Positions 37,401 through 50,424 of a stretch of 64,000 nucleotides of DNA are shown here, in pieces. Positions within the stretch are counted from its first letter, which is position 1. Every line of letters starts with the position of its first letter. This DNA comes from Undaria pinnatifida. Taxonomy: Eukaryota > Sar > Phaeophyceae > Laminariales > Alariaceae. Under the pieces are notes generated by a model. The model had not been told where the DNA came from. It made no database searches and worked only from the letters and a program-made list of their open reading frames with translations. Made by a program: the position numbers and the translations under genes. The DNA is taken from positions 16,483,223 to 16,547,222 of the forward strand of contig JABAKD010000008.1 in NCBI GenBank assembly GCA_012845835.1. Direction: 5' to 3'.

Positions 37401-38154
37401 CAACCCTTGTTGTTGACGTGTGGCATTTCCAGCGCTCACGGGAGGTGAGGCCACTGACTCGTCCCAAACTACTAAACAAGAAGAACGGCCCCCAAATAGA
37501 TAGCTGCGTTATCATTGGGAAGGGCGAGCTCGGGAACATCCCCTATCGGTCTTCAGTGACCTTCGTTCGATCTTATGATTAATGGTACGCCAATGTCTCC
37601 GTTTGTCACGCTGTGCTGTGCTTGAGATGGATGGATGCTTGACTACAGCATGCTATGACGGCTGCAGTAGCTCTAAGAGCTGGGTGTTCTATTTGCGGTT
37701 TTACAGGAAGAAAACCAATTGTAGCGAACGTATGATCAATGCGAAGTGTGCTCGTCTGAATCTCGCGTATGCAGGTAACATGGCAACAATGCCGGGAGCA
37801 AAGACCGGAACTATTTTCGTCCTAAAGAATATCAAGAATTTTTCCAAAGATGTTCAGACTCAAACAAAAGTAAAAATGAAGTTAAAACCGAAATAATAGA
37901 ACGATAAACGATTAGGGTAACTAAAGCCGGTAGGCGAAACATGGATTGTCTAACGATGCCGCGGCTGGCCTTACTCGTATCCATCCCCAAAACTCAGGCT
38001 AAACAGTACTCCATCAATTTAGCACCCCGCGAACGCCAAGGGCGCGAATGCCCCATAGAGGTTTGGCGTCTACGTCATTAAGCCAGTGGATGCCGTTTAC
38101 CCTCTTCGCTATTTTATATCAAGAGGGTTACTTTGGAGAATTTCTGTCTTTGGA
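37401..38154. other. Stretch without a recognised gene
   Basis: A plus-strand frame of 104 codons (37582-37896) with a lysine-rich tail is present but unrecognised. No repeat was seen. Confidence 0.35.
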
Positions 38155-38390
38155 GTAGCGGGGGGTCACTCGTCCTCCTGTGCTTTTTTTGTCGTAAGTT
38201 TTTTTTGTGCTGTTTAAAATCTGTGATATCAACCCGAAGTGCAATGGTTATAGCTACGCGGCGCCAATAAAATAACGAACGGAAGTACTTTTGTCAGTGA
38301 GATACACAGTCACCCGAGCGATTGGCTCAAGGCCGGCACTGAAAACGGGGGTGCCCCCCCTACGGTGACCTTAGTCTGCGCCTAATATTG
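38155..38390 (+). repeat. Dispersed degenerate repeat, copy 2
   Basis: Aligns by eye with 18555-18790 (ggggtcactcgtcctcctg..., and gaaaacgggggtgccccccc near 38340). It lies about 150 bp upstream of the sulfotransferase-like gene and so may sit in its promoter region. Confidence 0.4.
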
Positions 38391-38543
38391 GTTGACTTAT
38401 TTGCGTCTGCTGTCCGTCGTGTTTGAAAATTTCCCACAGGTGCATGTTGAGACCAGGTAGAACGGAAGTGGAGTAAGAAGCCACTGCGTACAGACAAGCT
38501 ATCACGTGCGCGAACACTGCCTTAAGGTGGTGTTGCTGTCAGC

Positions 38544-40289
38544 ATGAAGCTGCTTGGTGTCGTTTTCACTGGAACGGTATTGGCAACCTGCTCGGCAGTC
38601 ACAGCTGTCTCTCTCGACGTTTCCTCCATGGCGAAAGATGCGCCCACCGTAACTAAGACCGTCTTTAGCTCAAAGATGCGATTGGTTTTCGCCGTTGGAG
38701 TTGAGGGAACAGGGCACGGCTTCGTGAATCAGGTCAATGATCACATGTTTAATACAAATGACCAGCTGGTCGCAATACCCCGTGTTGATACCGTTAGCGC
38801 CGGGCGCTACTACATCTTTATTTCAATGAGGAGTGACGTACACCACTACAATGCAGTCCTCGATAATGCGAGAGAACAGATGCAAAACTTGGCGAAGCGT
38901 GCGGCGGAACTACCGTTCCCGGGAACAATGGTGCTTATGCAGGGAAAATCCTCGTACCCTGTTGGGTGGGGTCCGAATAAGGTAATGAAGTACCTTGACC
39001 TACGAATGCTGGCGGAGGTGGCGGAGGAAAAGGGCGTGGACTTTCGAGTCTTGTACCTACAGCGATCAGTAAAGGATATGATCATCGCCAACACCGTTCA
39101 TCGCAGCTTCCAGAAGTGAGTGATTCGAAAATGCTGAAGTAGATCGTACATACATATTTTCGTGCCGAATATGTGCACGTGGTTTTGCCGTATTGCACAG
39201 ATACGTTCGTAACGCCTCGACGACTGTAGACATGTATGAGCAATCTATGCACCAAGCAGCGGTGAGCAGCCAGTTCCAGATTGTCTCCTTCACAATTCAA
39301 TTATGTAACCGGCAGCCTCCTCAACACAGAAAATACCACTTACAAGGTAGAAGCACCATTATACAACGCAGATACACCGACAACAGTACATTGCAAGCGA
39401 CACCAACACCTCCAGATGTAGAACACTCAAAATCGTGCGGATGTTGCACAGGAGGGTGAAGGCGTTTAGTCTGTTCGGTCGTCTCTTGACTCTAATATTA
39501 TCGATTAATGTCTACCGTCATCCAAAATTAGCTGCACAACAGAAGTTTGTGAACTCCAAACATGATGACGAGCAGGACATACCACCCAATGCATGACTTT
39601 GGAGGCCTCCAATCGCTCCAGCCGACTAACGTTTCTCTGCGCTAGTCCCAGTTGTTTGCCATAAAAGTATCACACAAACCGGTAGTTGCTCACTTGAGGA
39701 GATGAACCGGCCAGAAATATCGGGTCCAAAAAGCGCAACCCCTACCGTGGGATAATCCTCTAACCTCGCATGCTGAAAGCGTGCGTAGTATGGACGTGTT
39801 TCCACCACAAACAATAATGCCACTGACGAGTAAAGTGCCTTAGGCGAGCGGCGTACTAAACCTTTCTTTGCCAATGTGTGCGAATTCGCGCTCATCAACA
39901 CGCTGTTGCTCTTGGCTCCGTTTGAATTCAGTGCCAGCCCACGAGGAGACCAGGAAACGATCCCGCCCGAGGTGCGCTACATGAAGTACATGCAACTTCT
40001 TCTAACCGATACTGCCGTCGTACACTCCTTCCTCGCGGAGCTGGACCCGGCTTTCGTTATTTGTCACGACTACAGTCGTGTTGGCGACGTCGAGCAGGCA
40101 TCTGTGGTTGCCGACTTTATTGCGCCGAATGCGGACGTGGCTGAACCGCTGCAAGCCTCTTTTGTCGCTGTGGCCAAAGATCATGGCGCTTCCAACGAAA
40201 CGCTCCCGTACGAGGGCGCTGAGATATTTGCATCACGTTTACAACGGAAATTTGACGCTTTTGAATCGCGTATTTGCACCAGTAGGTAG
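38544..40289 (+). CDS. Sulfotransferase-like secreted/luminal protein, two exons
   Basis: Exon 1 (38544-39115) starts with a signal peptide (MKLLGVVFTGTVLATCSAV). Next comes VFAVGVEGTGHGF, resembling the 5'-phosphosulfate (PAPS) binding loop of sulfotransferases, then PVGWGPNKVMKYLDLRMLAE and VDFRVLYLQRSVKDMIIANT, where the R and S/T match a 3'-phosphate-binding motif. Exon 1 ends CAGAA|GTGAGT. Exon 2 (from about 39843 to a TAG at 40289) encodes RYMKYMQLLLTDTAVVHSFL, DPAFVICHDYSRVGD and VVADFIAPNADVAEPL. The intron is about 0.7 kb; the acceptor is not settled because the nearest AG (39843) does not keep phase. If real, it would transfer sulfate from PAPS in the Golgi, in keeping with sulfated polysaccharides of brown algae. 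No stops interrupt the two exons, making it the best host gene candidate. Family call is by motif, moderate certainty. Confidence 0.6.
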
Positions 40290-43200
40290 GTCCCAGCCTA
40301 TAAATATTATCCCACGGGGACGCTATTCGACGTATGAAGCAGGCCTCGTTGTGGACGGTATCGTGTCATCACAACGTGCATCGTCGGTTTTCGACGTTGA
40401 TGCAGAGAAAAAACGGTGAATCTCACGTCCGTATTTTAGGGTAGCTCGAGTTCATTTGCAGCTGCAATTGTAAGACGGGATGGATGTCGTACGTAAAGAT
40501 TCGCATACAGTCATGTGGTACGCGCGTTGCACAATCAATGAGGTGTGGCATTACGTACTCTTGCTGCACGAACGAAATTTGCATATCATGTAGGTACGGG
40601 GTAGTGTGTGAATCTTCGTATGCATAGTATGAGTGCGGCGATGGAATGCACCATTGCATTAGAGACGCGTTCAGCCAGTTATCGACTTCTCCCATCGATC
40701 AAGCAGGTTAGACGGTAGGCTGCAGCGCCTCTTGCAAGAGCCTCCACGGTTGAGAAGCGGTCGTAAGGATTGAGATTAATGGCCACTGTTTTCGTCGCGC
40801 ATTAGGCTGCTTTTTCGTTCATGTTGGTACCGGTGTAAAACACGCGATAAACGCCCTCACTTCAAAATGCTTCGTGCTATTCCCCTCATTATTCGGGGCC
40901 TATAACGTGGATAATTGAACCGTGTGTTCGATGGAAATGTGTGCATTGGTCCGGTTACTTGGTGGGTTACGCACTGTCCGCGCGACATCATTTTCGAATG
41001 CTTTGTCAGGTAGGCGCGGTACGCGATGGCCAAAACGTATAACAAGGAAACATAGTTATTAACTTTACAAGCAAAATTCACCATTTTTGAAGTAAAGTAA
41101 TGTTTTCTAAATGTTTGAAGCGGAAAGAGCCTATCCGTTGCACGCGCAGGGCGCAGTAGTGGGGCTATGTAGCTAACAACAGTAGAACGACAAAAACAGT
41201 ATCAGCATCGTTGCTCATTCCCGAGGTACAACAGGGCGTGCACTCGGTAGGAAAGGCGACTAATAGGCAGGAACTTGTCCTGCCATCCGATATCCCGCTA
41301 GTTTTCTCGGAGGAACTTTGGATTCCGTGAGAGCTTCCTGACTTAATATTCCAAAAGTGAGTGAATGTCGCCTCTCACACGGAAGCTCCGAACCATGCAC
41401 GTTTTGAAGGCGAGTCCATTTGGCGCTTAATCGTCCTCGTCGTGCAGCTTACGTCACACTAGACAGCCTCACGAAGTTTCAGCTTCATTGAATCTCTCTG
41501 TGTTGTGTTTGATCCATGGCTGTCGGGCCTTTCTCTGTGCTCTGTGTTGTGTGTCCTCTGTGTGGGCGTTTTGGGGTTTATCAACAAAACTTCTACGACG
41601 GCACTCCTTGCCCTGACGGACGACCGTCAATGAGCTCCCCAGATAAACACGAGCATGTCCAAGTCTTCGTATACATGCACATATATCCTGATGCCAGGTA
41701 TGGTAGAACCGACCTGCTACTAGTGTCGTATGTCGTGAGGCGTGGAGCGGACGAGAAAGGAAAACTAAGGTTCAGACTCGCCGAACCGATACAAAAAACC
41801 CCGAGACTGTCACGCCTGTATTGTACTGGAACAAATTAATTAAATGTTTTGTGCCTCACCATTTGGTTAGGAGATGCGAAAAATTGCATTACCAATACCT
41901 TAGATGAAACTCTAACTTATTTAATTCTCAACAGAACCAACCTCATAATTGTTACATGTATCTACTTGTCAACAGAACCAACCCCACGCTTGCAAAATTC
42001 AATATTAAATAACATTACGACTGGCGTCCCAAATTATCTGCCTTTTATTGTTTGTGTTTCCGTTTCGTACACTGGTACTTCAGTCGAGGTCATGGAAAAA
42101 CAATTACACACAAAAAAGAAGCAATGCACTACGTCAGCCGGTATTGGTTTTTTGTTTCAACCTTTGTTGTGTGCCGAATCAAGGCTCGAGCTCAGCCTTT
42201 TGTGCTGTAATAGTACCGTCCGGTAGAGACTGAGGGAAACCAGGGAGCGTTAGTGGCATGTTCAAGTGCATTGCTAAGCTGTTCACGTGCTGAAAAACGG
42301 AAATACTTGCTGCGTCTGCTGCAAACATACAGGTGAACATTTGTTGATGAAGGAGTGTATTATACAAGTGACTAGAACCGAAAATGAGGGCGGTCCAAGA
42401 AACGAGAATCGCATGTCATGGATGGGATACAAGCATTCATATTTGAACGACCATAAAAGTCAGGAAAGGCGGGATGGACTGGATATACATTATTGCTGCT
42501 GTGCAATGCCTACACGAGGAAAGTACCATGAGTATACCACAACATGCTGATGATGCTCACTGGTCATGCCCGCAACTCGTCGGCTCACAAGTCATGCTCA
42601 CAACTCGTTGATTTTTCATGATGAGTGGTGTACTTCCAGTTAATCGACGTTTCATATGACTTGACTCAGTAACCTAGTGCAAATAGCCAGTGTAACTACA
42701 GGTGATGAAATATTCCCCCATGTGGGGAAATAACTTCGAAATTTTTGCATGATGAGGGCCCGAATCAAGGAGGAAATTGCCAAACCGAATTTCGTTTTTT
42801 TTTTCAGGATTGAGTTTAATTTGCATCTGATTGATCAAAAAATGAATCACCAATCAGACATTCTCAGAATTATTACAAAAAGTCAAATTCAACCGGGAGG
42901 GAAAAAATACATTGTAGGTCCGTTTTAGTGTAAAATCGAAATTCAATTTGGGGAGTTTGTCCTCCTAGGCATGGCTTGTTCTGTGTAACGGAAGCCGGCC
43001 ACGTGAATTGGTGCCATGTCGTCGGCTGATTGAGTGGGGAAAAGCCGCTGTTGCGAGAGGCAGGACCACCGGAGCAGCCGCAGCGCCGCCCCCAAAGGTC
43101 CTTAGCACAGCGTAGACCGCCTGCGACGCTCCGAAAACAATCGAGACCGCCGTACTCCCAGTTTTTCTTCGCCCTGCACCTCGAACGTTAAACGATCAAC

Positions 43201-44815
43201 TACCACATGATGACTTCGCTCAGAAGTTCGACCGCTATATCCCCGCCTGTGCTGCCCGTATCGGGCGGCGGCGTGGCGCCAGCCCATCCAAGAGACGCCT
43301 AGAGCAATAGCCTCAAATCCGCTGCCGGCCAAAACAATCTGCCGCTAGCCGCGGCGCTCCGGGGAGGACGCGAGCGGTCACTCGGCTCGGTCGTTGCCCG
43401 CGGGTGTTCGTTGACCCTTTAGTAATTTTTTTTTTTTGTAATTTTCTAGAACGCACTACGCAGTTCCTTGATAAGAATCAGTGTTGAATTTTTCGGGGAT
43501 TTTTCAAGAAATCGAGAAAAAAAAAAATAGAATACGTCTTCGTTAATCTGGGCCCTGACATGACGCAGTAATATAAATGGCATCAAATGAAGGTTTATAT
43601 TTAGTGGGATCACCTACTGTTGTAAACAAAGATCTTTCGCACTAGAATTAAACCGAAATAATGAGGGACCGGAAATAGGGTCATTTATATAAACATTAAT
43701 TTGTCTCGACGGGTACAGTACATGATATCTGTAGTAAAAATGTTAGGGTGATAATCGATGAATATATTCGATTTGATACCCAGTCAACGGCAGAAAAAAA
43801 ATGGAAAATTATTGGTTGTTCCAGGTTCCAACGGTTCGAATGGGCACACGCACACCAATGTAATGCCTGGTACTGCTATAAGATAGCTAGGGGCCCTCCT
43901 TGGATCCCTTGCATCACTCGCTTCTCTTTCAAAACCTCCGCTGGGACTTGTGCAGACGACGAAAGATTCCTGAAGACATGTTGGCGGTACTCGCCGTGGC
44001 ACTGCCAACGACGACCCACTGTCGTCGAGGGCGAGGGCAGGCGTGCGACCAATGTTGCCCATACGCGGGGTGGTTTTTTCTGTGGGCAACTCGTCGCTCA
44101 AGCGTTCGTAGATAATAATATGCCAACGTCGAAGGTTATACACGCAAGCTGAAGATCGCCAGGTACGAGCCAAGGAGGGGAGACGGTCTTTCTGAGCCCT
44201 GCAAGCAATCGTTTTGGCACCCCCGAGCGTTTCGCAAAAGGATTCCTGCACGCAGCGCCAGCCCATCCCACGTCGGCATGGCGCTTTGAAGGAGGTTGAG
44301 GTGCGTCGTTTTTTTTGCAATAGTATTAGAATTTATTGTGGAACGGCTGACCGAAGTACAGACGGCAGACGCGTTGTGGTCTTTTTGGTGCCGAAACACA
44401 AATGCCGAGAAACAGCAGTTGGTGCTTTGGGCCCGTTAGTTTTAACTGCAGTTTGAATCACTTGCACGCACAGTTGCCGGTCAAGGCAATGCGTCGCCGC
44501 TGCCTTTGCAGCTCTTCCTGCTGCTGTGGTGCTGGGGTGGTGCTTCTGTGGTGTTGCTGTGGTGGTGATGCTGCTGCTGTTGCAGTCGCTATTTTGTGAG
44601 GAAAAATATCTGTATCATCGCACGCAACAAGCGCGGTGAATTAGGCACCCTAGAAATTGGTGCAATAGTTGTGTTGGTCCAAGAATCAAATAATCTCGGT
44701 ACGTAGTATCAGTAATCTGCACAACAATCCCTCTCATCGACGCTCCTCGTCCTCGGAAAAAAATGTCGTTAAAAAAAAACATCGGTAGGCGCAAGGGTGC
44801 TGCACTCGCAGCAAC
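40290..44815. other. Long stretch without a recognised gene
   Basis: Contains several unrecognised frames, the best being 107 codons at 41516-41839 on the plus strand (Cys-rich N-terminus), and low-complexity T or A runs near 43430 and 43520. No domain, tRNA or array could be supported. Confidence 0.4.
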
Positions 44816-44818
44816 GGC

Positions 44819-44821
<3 letters not shown>

Positions 44822-44852
<31 letters not shown>

Positions 44853-44876
44853 CAGCGGTAGCTAACAGCAGCAGCA
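44822..44876 (+). repeat. CAG trinucleotide repeat
   Basis: An uninterrupted CAG run from about 44822 to 44849, followed by broken CAG/CGG units to about 44876. No coding context was established on either strand. Confidence 0.9.
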
Positions 44877-45529
44877 GGACACACAAGACCAGAGCTGCGG
44901 GTCAGCGTCGCTTTGCGTGCGTCTCGTCGATCAAACACCTGAAAATTGCTTCGTCCAGCAGAAGTATTGGTTATTTCGGTTTAATTCAATCTGCATAATC
45001 TACCTTCGACCATCGAAAAACAGCCAACATCGGACGTACGTACGCCAGCCACTTCCATGGTATCTGCAGCAAAGCTTCTCCGTCCTCCCATCCGTACGTT
45101 AGGCCTGGCAAGGTGTCTCAGGGACACGGGCCCAAACGGTATCGTGGGCAGACAGACGCATTTCGCTCGCTCGGTTAAATTGTATTTTAACAAAGAAAGG
45201 AAAACCAGCCCGTTAACAATTAATGGCAGTTGAAAAAAATGTGATATACGAATCTGTTTTTTCTTCCACAAACTCGTTCAATGCGCCCTACCTATATGAA
45301 GAGACGTTTTTTCCTTGGGGAAAAAGGTTCGCGCTTCGCGCTCGCGCGTCCCATTACTGCAAAGCAGTGGGGTGATCCGTATTTTGCCTATCTTCCCTGG
45401 TTGCTGTTGTTCATTTAAGGAGCCATATTTGATGCGAGTAGTATGCTTGAGTATCGCCGGTTTTGAAGCCGACCCACGCGCTACAGTCTTTGAACCAATC
45501 GGTCTTCGTCGAATCTCCATGCTGCACCA

Positions 45530-46440
45530 GCTTTAGTACTCTTGAATATCGCCGGTTTTGAAATCAACCCACACGCTCGAGTCTTTTATATTTTACACGC
45601 CTGAGTGTGGCCGGTTTTGAAATCAACACCATGCTCCGGCCTTGGATCCAATCGTCCTTCGCCGAGTCTCCATCTCTCATGAGCTCTTGTCATCAAACAC
45701 TTGAGTGCCTGTCGCTGGATTAAAACAACGTGAACGTCCGTGTCTTGAACGAAGCGTGCTTCGTCCATGTCACTTGAGTGCCTGTCGCTGGATTAAAACA
45801 ACGTGAACGCCCGTGTCTTGAACGACGCGTGCTTCGTCCATGTCCAATCGTGTACCACCTTCGTTATTGCACGCTCGCATATCGCTGGTTTCGAAACCGG
45901 CCAAGTTATTTCGCGGGTGCGGGTAGACGAAAGCAGTACCTGTGACAGTCTGTAAGATGGATCGACGCAGGACGATTGGATCCAACCAAGGCAGCTTTGT
46001 CATCACACACTTGAGTGCCTATTGCTGGATTATAACCAACGTGGACGCCCGTGTCTTGAACGAAGCATGTTTTGTTCATGTCCAATCGTGTACCACCTTC
46101 GTTATTGCACGCTCACATATCGTTGGTTTCGAAACTGGCTAAGTTATATCGCGGGCGCGGATAGACGAAGGCAGTACCGATGACAGTCTGTAAGATGGAG
46201 ACTCGACGCAGGACGATTGGATCCATGGCAGCTTTGTCATCACACACTTGGGTGCCTGTCGCTGGATTTTGAACCAACGTAAACGCCCGTGTCTTGAACG
46301 AAGCGTGTTTCGTCCGTGTCCGATCGTGTACCACCTTCGTTATTGCACGCTCGCATATCGTTGGTTTCGAAACCGGCCAAGTTATATCGCGGGCGCGGGT
46401 AGACGAAAGCAGTACCGATGACAATCGCTGGCTTTGAACC
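45530..46440 (+). repeat. Tandem repeat, ~240-bp units with a 69-bp sub-duplication
   Basis: Marker phrases recur in order: cacttgagtgcctgtcgctg (45699, 45768 and in variant form at about 46007 and 46246), gtgtaccaccttcgttattg (three times, near 45851, 46089 and 46327), and gttggtttcgaaaccggcca-type ends. The main period is about 238 bp. The first two markers are only 69 bp apart, a partial unit duplication. Upstream (45440-45690) shorter degenerate units with gccggttttgaaatcaac precede it. No coding function recognised. Confidence 0.85.
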
Positions 46441-47381
46441 CAGCTTCTTATTATCTCTTGTAAACGAAACCAGGACTCATAACCGTCGCTGGTATCGACA
46501 TCAGTTTTTTGGCCAATCTCTACTGTAGTAGTAGACGAAATTACGTAGGGGCAACATGGTATGGTTTCGAAGCCGGCGATATTTTTTTTAATCGCGTTGT
46601 TTATTGTAACTATTTAATCAACGCGCACCTGCATGCGTCCTTTTTTTCTGCCATCTTTCGCACATTTCAGCGTAATGACCAAGCTCCGGGATGTTTTTTA
46701 GAGGGTGCGCGTCAAGGTTTACGAGTAAGCCATTCCCAACATCGAAGACGAGCATTGGAAGCAAAACCATAAATTGCTCCAGGAACACACGACCTACAAG
46801 ACGATGATGATGACGACGGTGACCCTCTTCCTATCGCCCGGAGACTCGGTGTTAGTGTTAATGAGGGTGTGCAGAAGGACAGCTACAAGTTCTGCCCTTC
46901 GGTGGACAAGCCCACAACGGACGGCTGCCACCTCAAAAATTTCGAGGGGCGAGTTTGAAGACACCCTCTCATCCCCGTTTATACTTTTCCCTGGGGAGGG
47001 GGTCGGATCCCTCTTGGCCATGGTCCGACGGGGGGGGGGGGGGGGGGGGGTTCCGTAGGAACGACAGCGCAGCGAGGGACTAGCGGAGAAGCATTGGTGT
47101 CGAAAGGGGACAGACTCCGCTCAAACCGGGGGCGGGCGGAAGTTGCAATGGCTCAGAAGTAGCGGCCCCGTGTTTTAGTATGCTACTTAGTGCGCTTCGA
47201 AATTGCGCGGAAAATATATATGACCAATTCTTCGACAGCCCCCCCCCAAAACCAGCGACTTTCTTTCACGAAGGTTTTAATATCTGCTTAGCACGAAGAG
47301 GGATGATATGAACAAAATGTGTTGACATAGTTTCTTGATTTTTCAAAGGATTAAAACGATGACGTCCGGGTGGCAAGAGGC
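46441..47381. other. Stretch without a recognised gene, with a G21 tract
   Basis: No gene recognised. A homopolymer of about 21 G lies at 47030-47050. A short C-run is at about 47240. Confidence 0.4.
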
Positions 47382-48147
47382 TAATGAATCTTAGGCGGCG
47401 GTTCGTAGCGTGTGTCAGCCCGTAGCTGGTATACGCTTACGTAGGCTCGCTTGCGGATGACCCGATCAAGACACAGCCTATATAAATTGTAGAGGCTAAC
47501 GCAGGCTCACGGTTAGGTGTGCCTGTCGGAGAGCTTCAAAGAAGAGAAGATGGTTGGCGACCCCGGGCCGATATGTTGATTGATGATTTAGTTGCTCAGC
47601 AGATAGATGAGAGCTGATCGTGAGCAAAGAGGAGTGATCGAGGTGGGCCTGATCATCACCTGATCTAGACGGCACAACGCCTTATTCTACGGACAGATGT
47701 ACTCTACGGGTAGTTGTCTGATCCACCTACAGCAACGTTTCCTGAGGCTTGCTCGTGGTCCACCGTACCTATGTCAACGTTCCCTGAGGTTTGCTTCTGG
47801 GAGCTTAGCTACGTCAACGTCCCAACAGTAGTCAACCTGAAATCATATTATTCCACGAATGTTGCTACCAGGTACTTATTCCGCCGCATTAATTTGATTA
47901 CACCGCACTACTCGTACGTACTACATGTACCAGCTTTTGGATATCACTAACCAGCAAGCTGCTGTGCATCATGTATCCAAGATATTGCTGCTGAGACTTG
48001 TGCTTGCTACGTACTGCATCGATAAACGACAACTAACAGGCTTATCATAACTGTCTGTTGTACGAACAACTCGCAATGTATACTATATGACTTTTAAGTG
48101 TTATCAAGTAACGACTTGATGGTTACTGACAAGTAGCATCTCTAATA
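47382..48147 (-). repeat. Solo LTR of the Copia family, minus orientation
   Basis: Read on the minus strand this is the same LTR as 52569-53401: it starts TATTAGAGATGC (48147 down) and ends GATTCATTA (47382). It is 766 bp, 67 bp shorter, because it has a single copy of an internal segment (gtacgtacgag...gcggcgga) that is duplicated in the Copia LTRs. No matching 5-bp target duplication was found at its edges (GAGGC versus TGGGC), so it may be a recombination product rather than a clean solo LTR. Confidence 0.85.
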
Positions 48148-48668
48148 TGGGCAAGGGGCACCGTGTTTCAGTAGCTACGGCCGGGAGCTGGTTTCAAAAC
48201 CAGCTATTTCGATAAACAAACGTTGGGGGGGACACCGTAAAATGACTAATTTGCTAGGAATTTTCGACTGCTTCGGAATTTGCGCCCAGTCCCCACATCG
48301 TCGATGGGTATATCTACGTGATGCGTTTCATACTTACTTTGGTGGGAGCATTGCAACGTGTTTGTTGTCTTTTTTTCTATGTTGCCAATTTATGAAAAGA
48401 CTGCCAAAAAAAAAGTTGATGCCGGGTGCTACCAACTAGTAAGTGATCAAGTCTGGGTGGCTAGAGACGCATGACTGCAGAATATAGGGCCCGTCAGTGT
48501 AGTCGGTCTCGAACCAGCCCTGAAAAGCTCAGATCTTCGTTTTTTCGCCGGTGTTCGTTGAACTTGAAGGGGGGGGGCTATGGTAGAAGCACCCTAACAA
48601 AAGAAAAAAAAATGAAAAAAACAAAAAAACTAAAATATAACAAAAACAATAAGAATTATAAAAACAAT
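48148..48668. other. Stretch without a recognised gene, A-rich at its right end
   Basis: No gene seen. Positions 48598-48668 are A/T-rich (aaaagaaaaaaaaatg style), similar to the AT-rich block at 51515-52168 that flanks the other arm of the inverted repeat. Confidence 0.4.
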
Positions 48669-49760
48669 AACAGCGAATCATCTATGCTGAGGATGGTGCT
48701 TTTTGTTGAGGATGAATAACAGTCGGAAAAATTCCGACCAACAGCAAAAACATTTTCTCCGAGAAATATTCCAACGGCTGCGTGTTGGACACAGCACATT
48801 GTCAGTGTCGTCGTGAGATGTGTGGGTTGTGTTGCCCCACACACACCGCACGACTCTGTTGCGATAAGGACTGGACCTCGATAGGGCACGGATGAGTACA
48901 GAGGGCGGGAAAAGGTAGTGTGGGGGTCGGAGAACAACACAACGAGCGGACGCATGCCGGAGTGGAAAAAAAATGCTCGTCTTGGTTGACGAGTCACGTC
49001 GGAGAAGTTCTTGCTCTGCACCTGACCATAACTAATACCTCGCCACATAGAAGCAAGTACCACCCTCACCAGTTGATACGCTCTTGCAAATTACGCTACT
49101 GTACTGACGCGAGGAGGTTTGGAGACGATTGGTGCCCATACAGGGCTCGAGTAAGGAGGTGGTGTCGTGGGCTACTGTTGTGTTGGGCGGACGTTCATGC
49201 AACCAACCCAGCACCCATGTCTCAAACCCTCACCGGAGATCGTTCTTGCTCCTCACCCCTACGGAAATCTCCCCACAGAGGCCAGCTCCACTCCAACCAG
49301 CAGACACACCATTGAGCCTCACATTACTCTACCGCCGCGGGGAGTTTTAGAGTCGATCGGATATCCAGGGCCCGAGATGGGAAGTGGTGCAGCCGACTGC
49401 TGTACGCACTTGTCGCATCATGGTGGGGCGGAATTTTGATATTGTTCGGCCTGGCACACTCCCTCAAACCTCGATCGACATGTGCTGGTGCTTGCCCCTC
49501 ACCGCTACCAAACTCTCCCCACAGAGGCCAGCACCACTCCCAACAGTCGGTACGCCGTTCAAACTTCCACAGTAGTACTTGTAGAAAATGCTAGCATGAG
49601 AAGGTTTGGGGTCGATTGGTTGTCTAGAGAGGGCTCAACTTAGGAGTGTGGTGCTGTCTACTGCTGTAAGCTGTGTCGAAGTAGGGGGCTGCCGATTTGT
49701 TTTTTCAAACCGTCACCCGTGTGTCTGGAACCTCGATCGAATTGTGCTTGTGCTTGCTCC
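48669..49760 (+). repeat. Large inverted repeat, left arm
   Basis: Matches the reverse complement of 50425-51514 at very high identity over about 1.09 kb; outer marker atgctgaggatggtgctttt, inner marker tcgaattgtgcttgtgcttg. Inside the arm, degenerate tandem units of about 245 bp start near 48865, 49112, 49340 and 49600, each with gg(a/t)tt..ga(c/t)gat(t/c)gg and later ctccccacagaggccagc. Frames on either strand mirror those of the other arm. No transposase is recognised between or within the arms. Confidence 0.93.
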
Positions 49761-50424
49761 TTACCTCTCCAACAGAGAAGCAGCAATGCTGCTGCCGTTG
49801 CTGCAGCTGCCGCTGCTGCTGCTGTAGCTACAGAAGCAGTATATGTAGGCTGTGGCTCGGGAGCGTTTATCCAGTTCGCTCGCTCTTGGCAGTGCAAAGG
49901 CTCCTTTCTGTTAGTTGCCTTGCTGTGGTCAACAGCAAAAGAAGCAAACGTATTAGACTAGACTATATTTCGTAGAGCACAGCAGGTGGTCATTGATTGA
50001 AAGCGATGTACGAAGTACTTAGCACAGCAGACAAGGTACGCTGCTGTCGTGGCAGAAACGCAAAATACAAGAGACGACGGCCGCGGGTCATCAATAATTG
50101 AGCCTGTCCCTCCCCTCTCACTGCCTGTTCCTCTCAGACTCTGGACGAACCGCACTGACATAGAGTGGTGGGTATGGGGTGTGGCCAACAAGAAATCACT
50201 TTCAAACGGCATGTCCCCACCCAAATTAAAATACCAACACCTACCATTCATTATAGTGGACCAAAATATATTATAAAAAATGAAAAGACATGAACAGACA
50301 ACAACCAATAGACTCCAATCCTCCTCGCGCATGTATGTGCAGTCGAGCAGCATTAGTTTCAAGCTTCATAGTCTAGGCATGCCGACTAACAGGGGTGGTG
50401 CTGGCCTCTGTGGGGAGATTACCG
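49761..50424. other. Spacer of the large inverted repeat
   Basis: About 660 bp unique to the centre. It includes a GCT/GCC-rich patch (49785-49830) and unrecognised frames. No gene was identified. Confidence 0.5.

Noticed and set aside
43825-43850. tRNA T-arm-like ggttcgaatgg
   Set aside because: No matching acceptor stem or anticodon arm could be folded around it.
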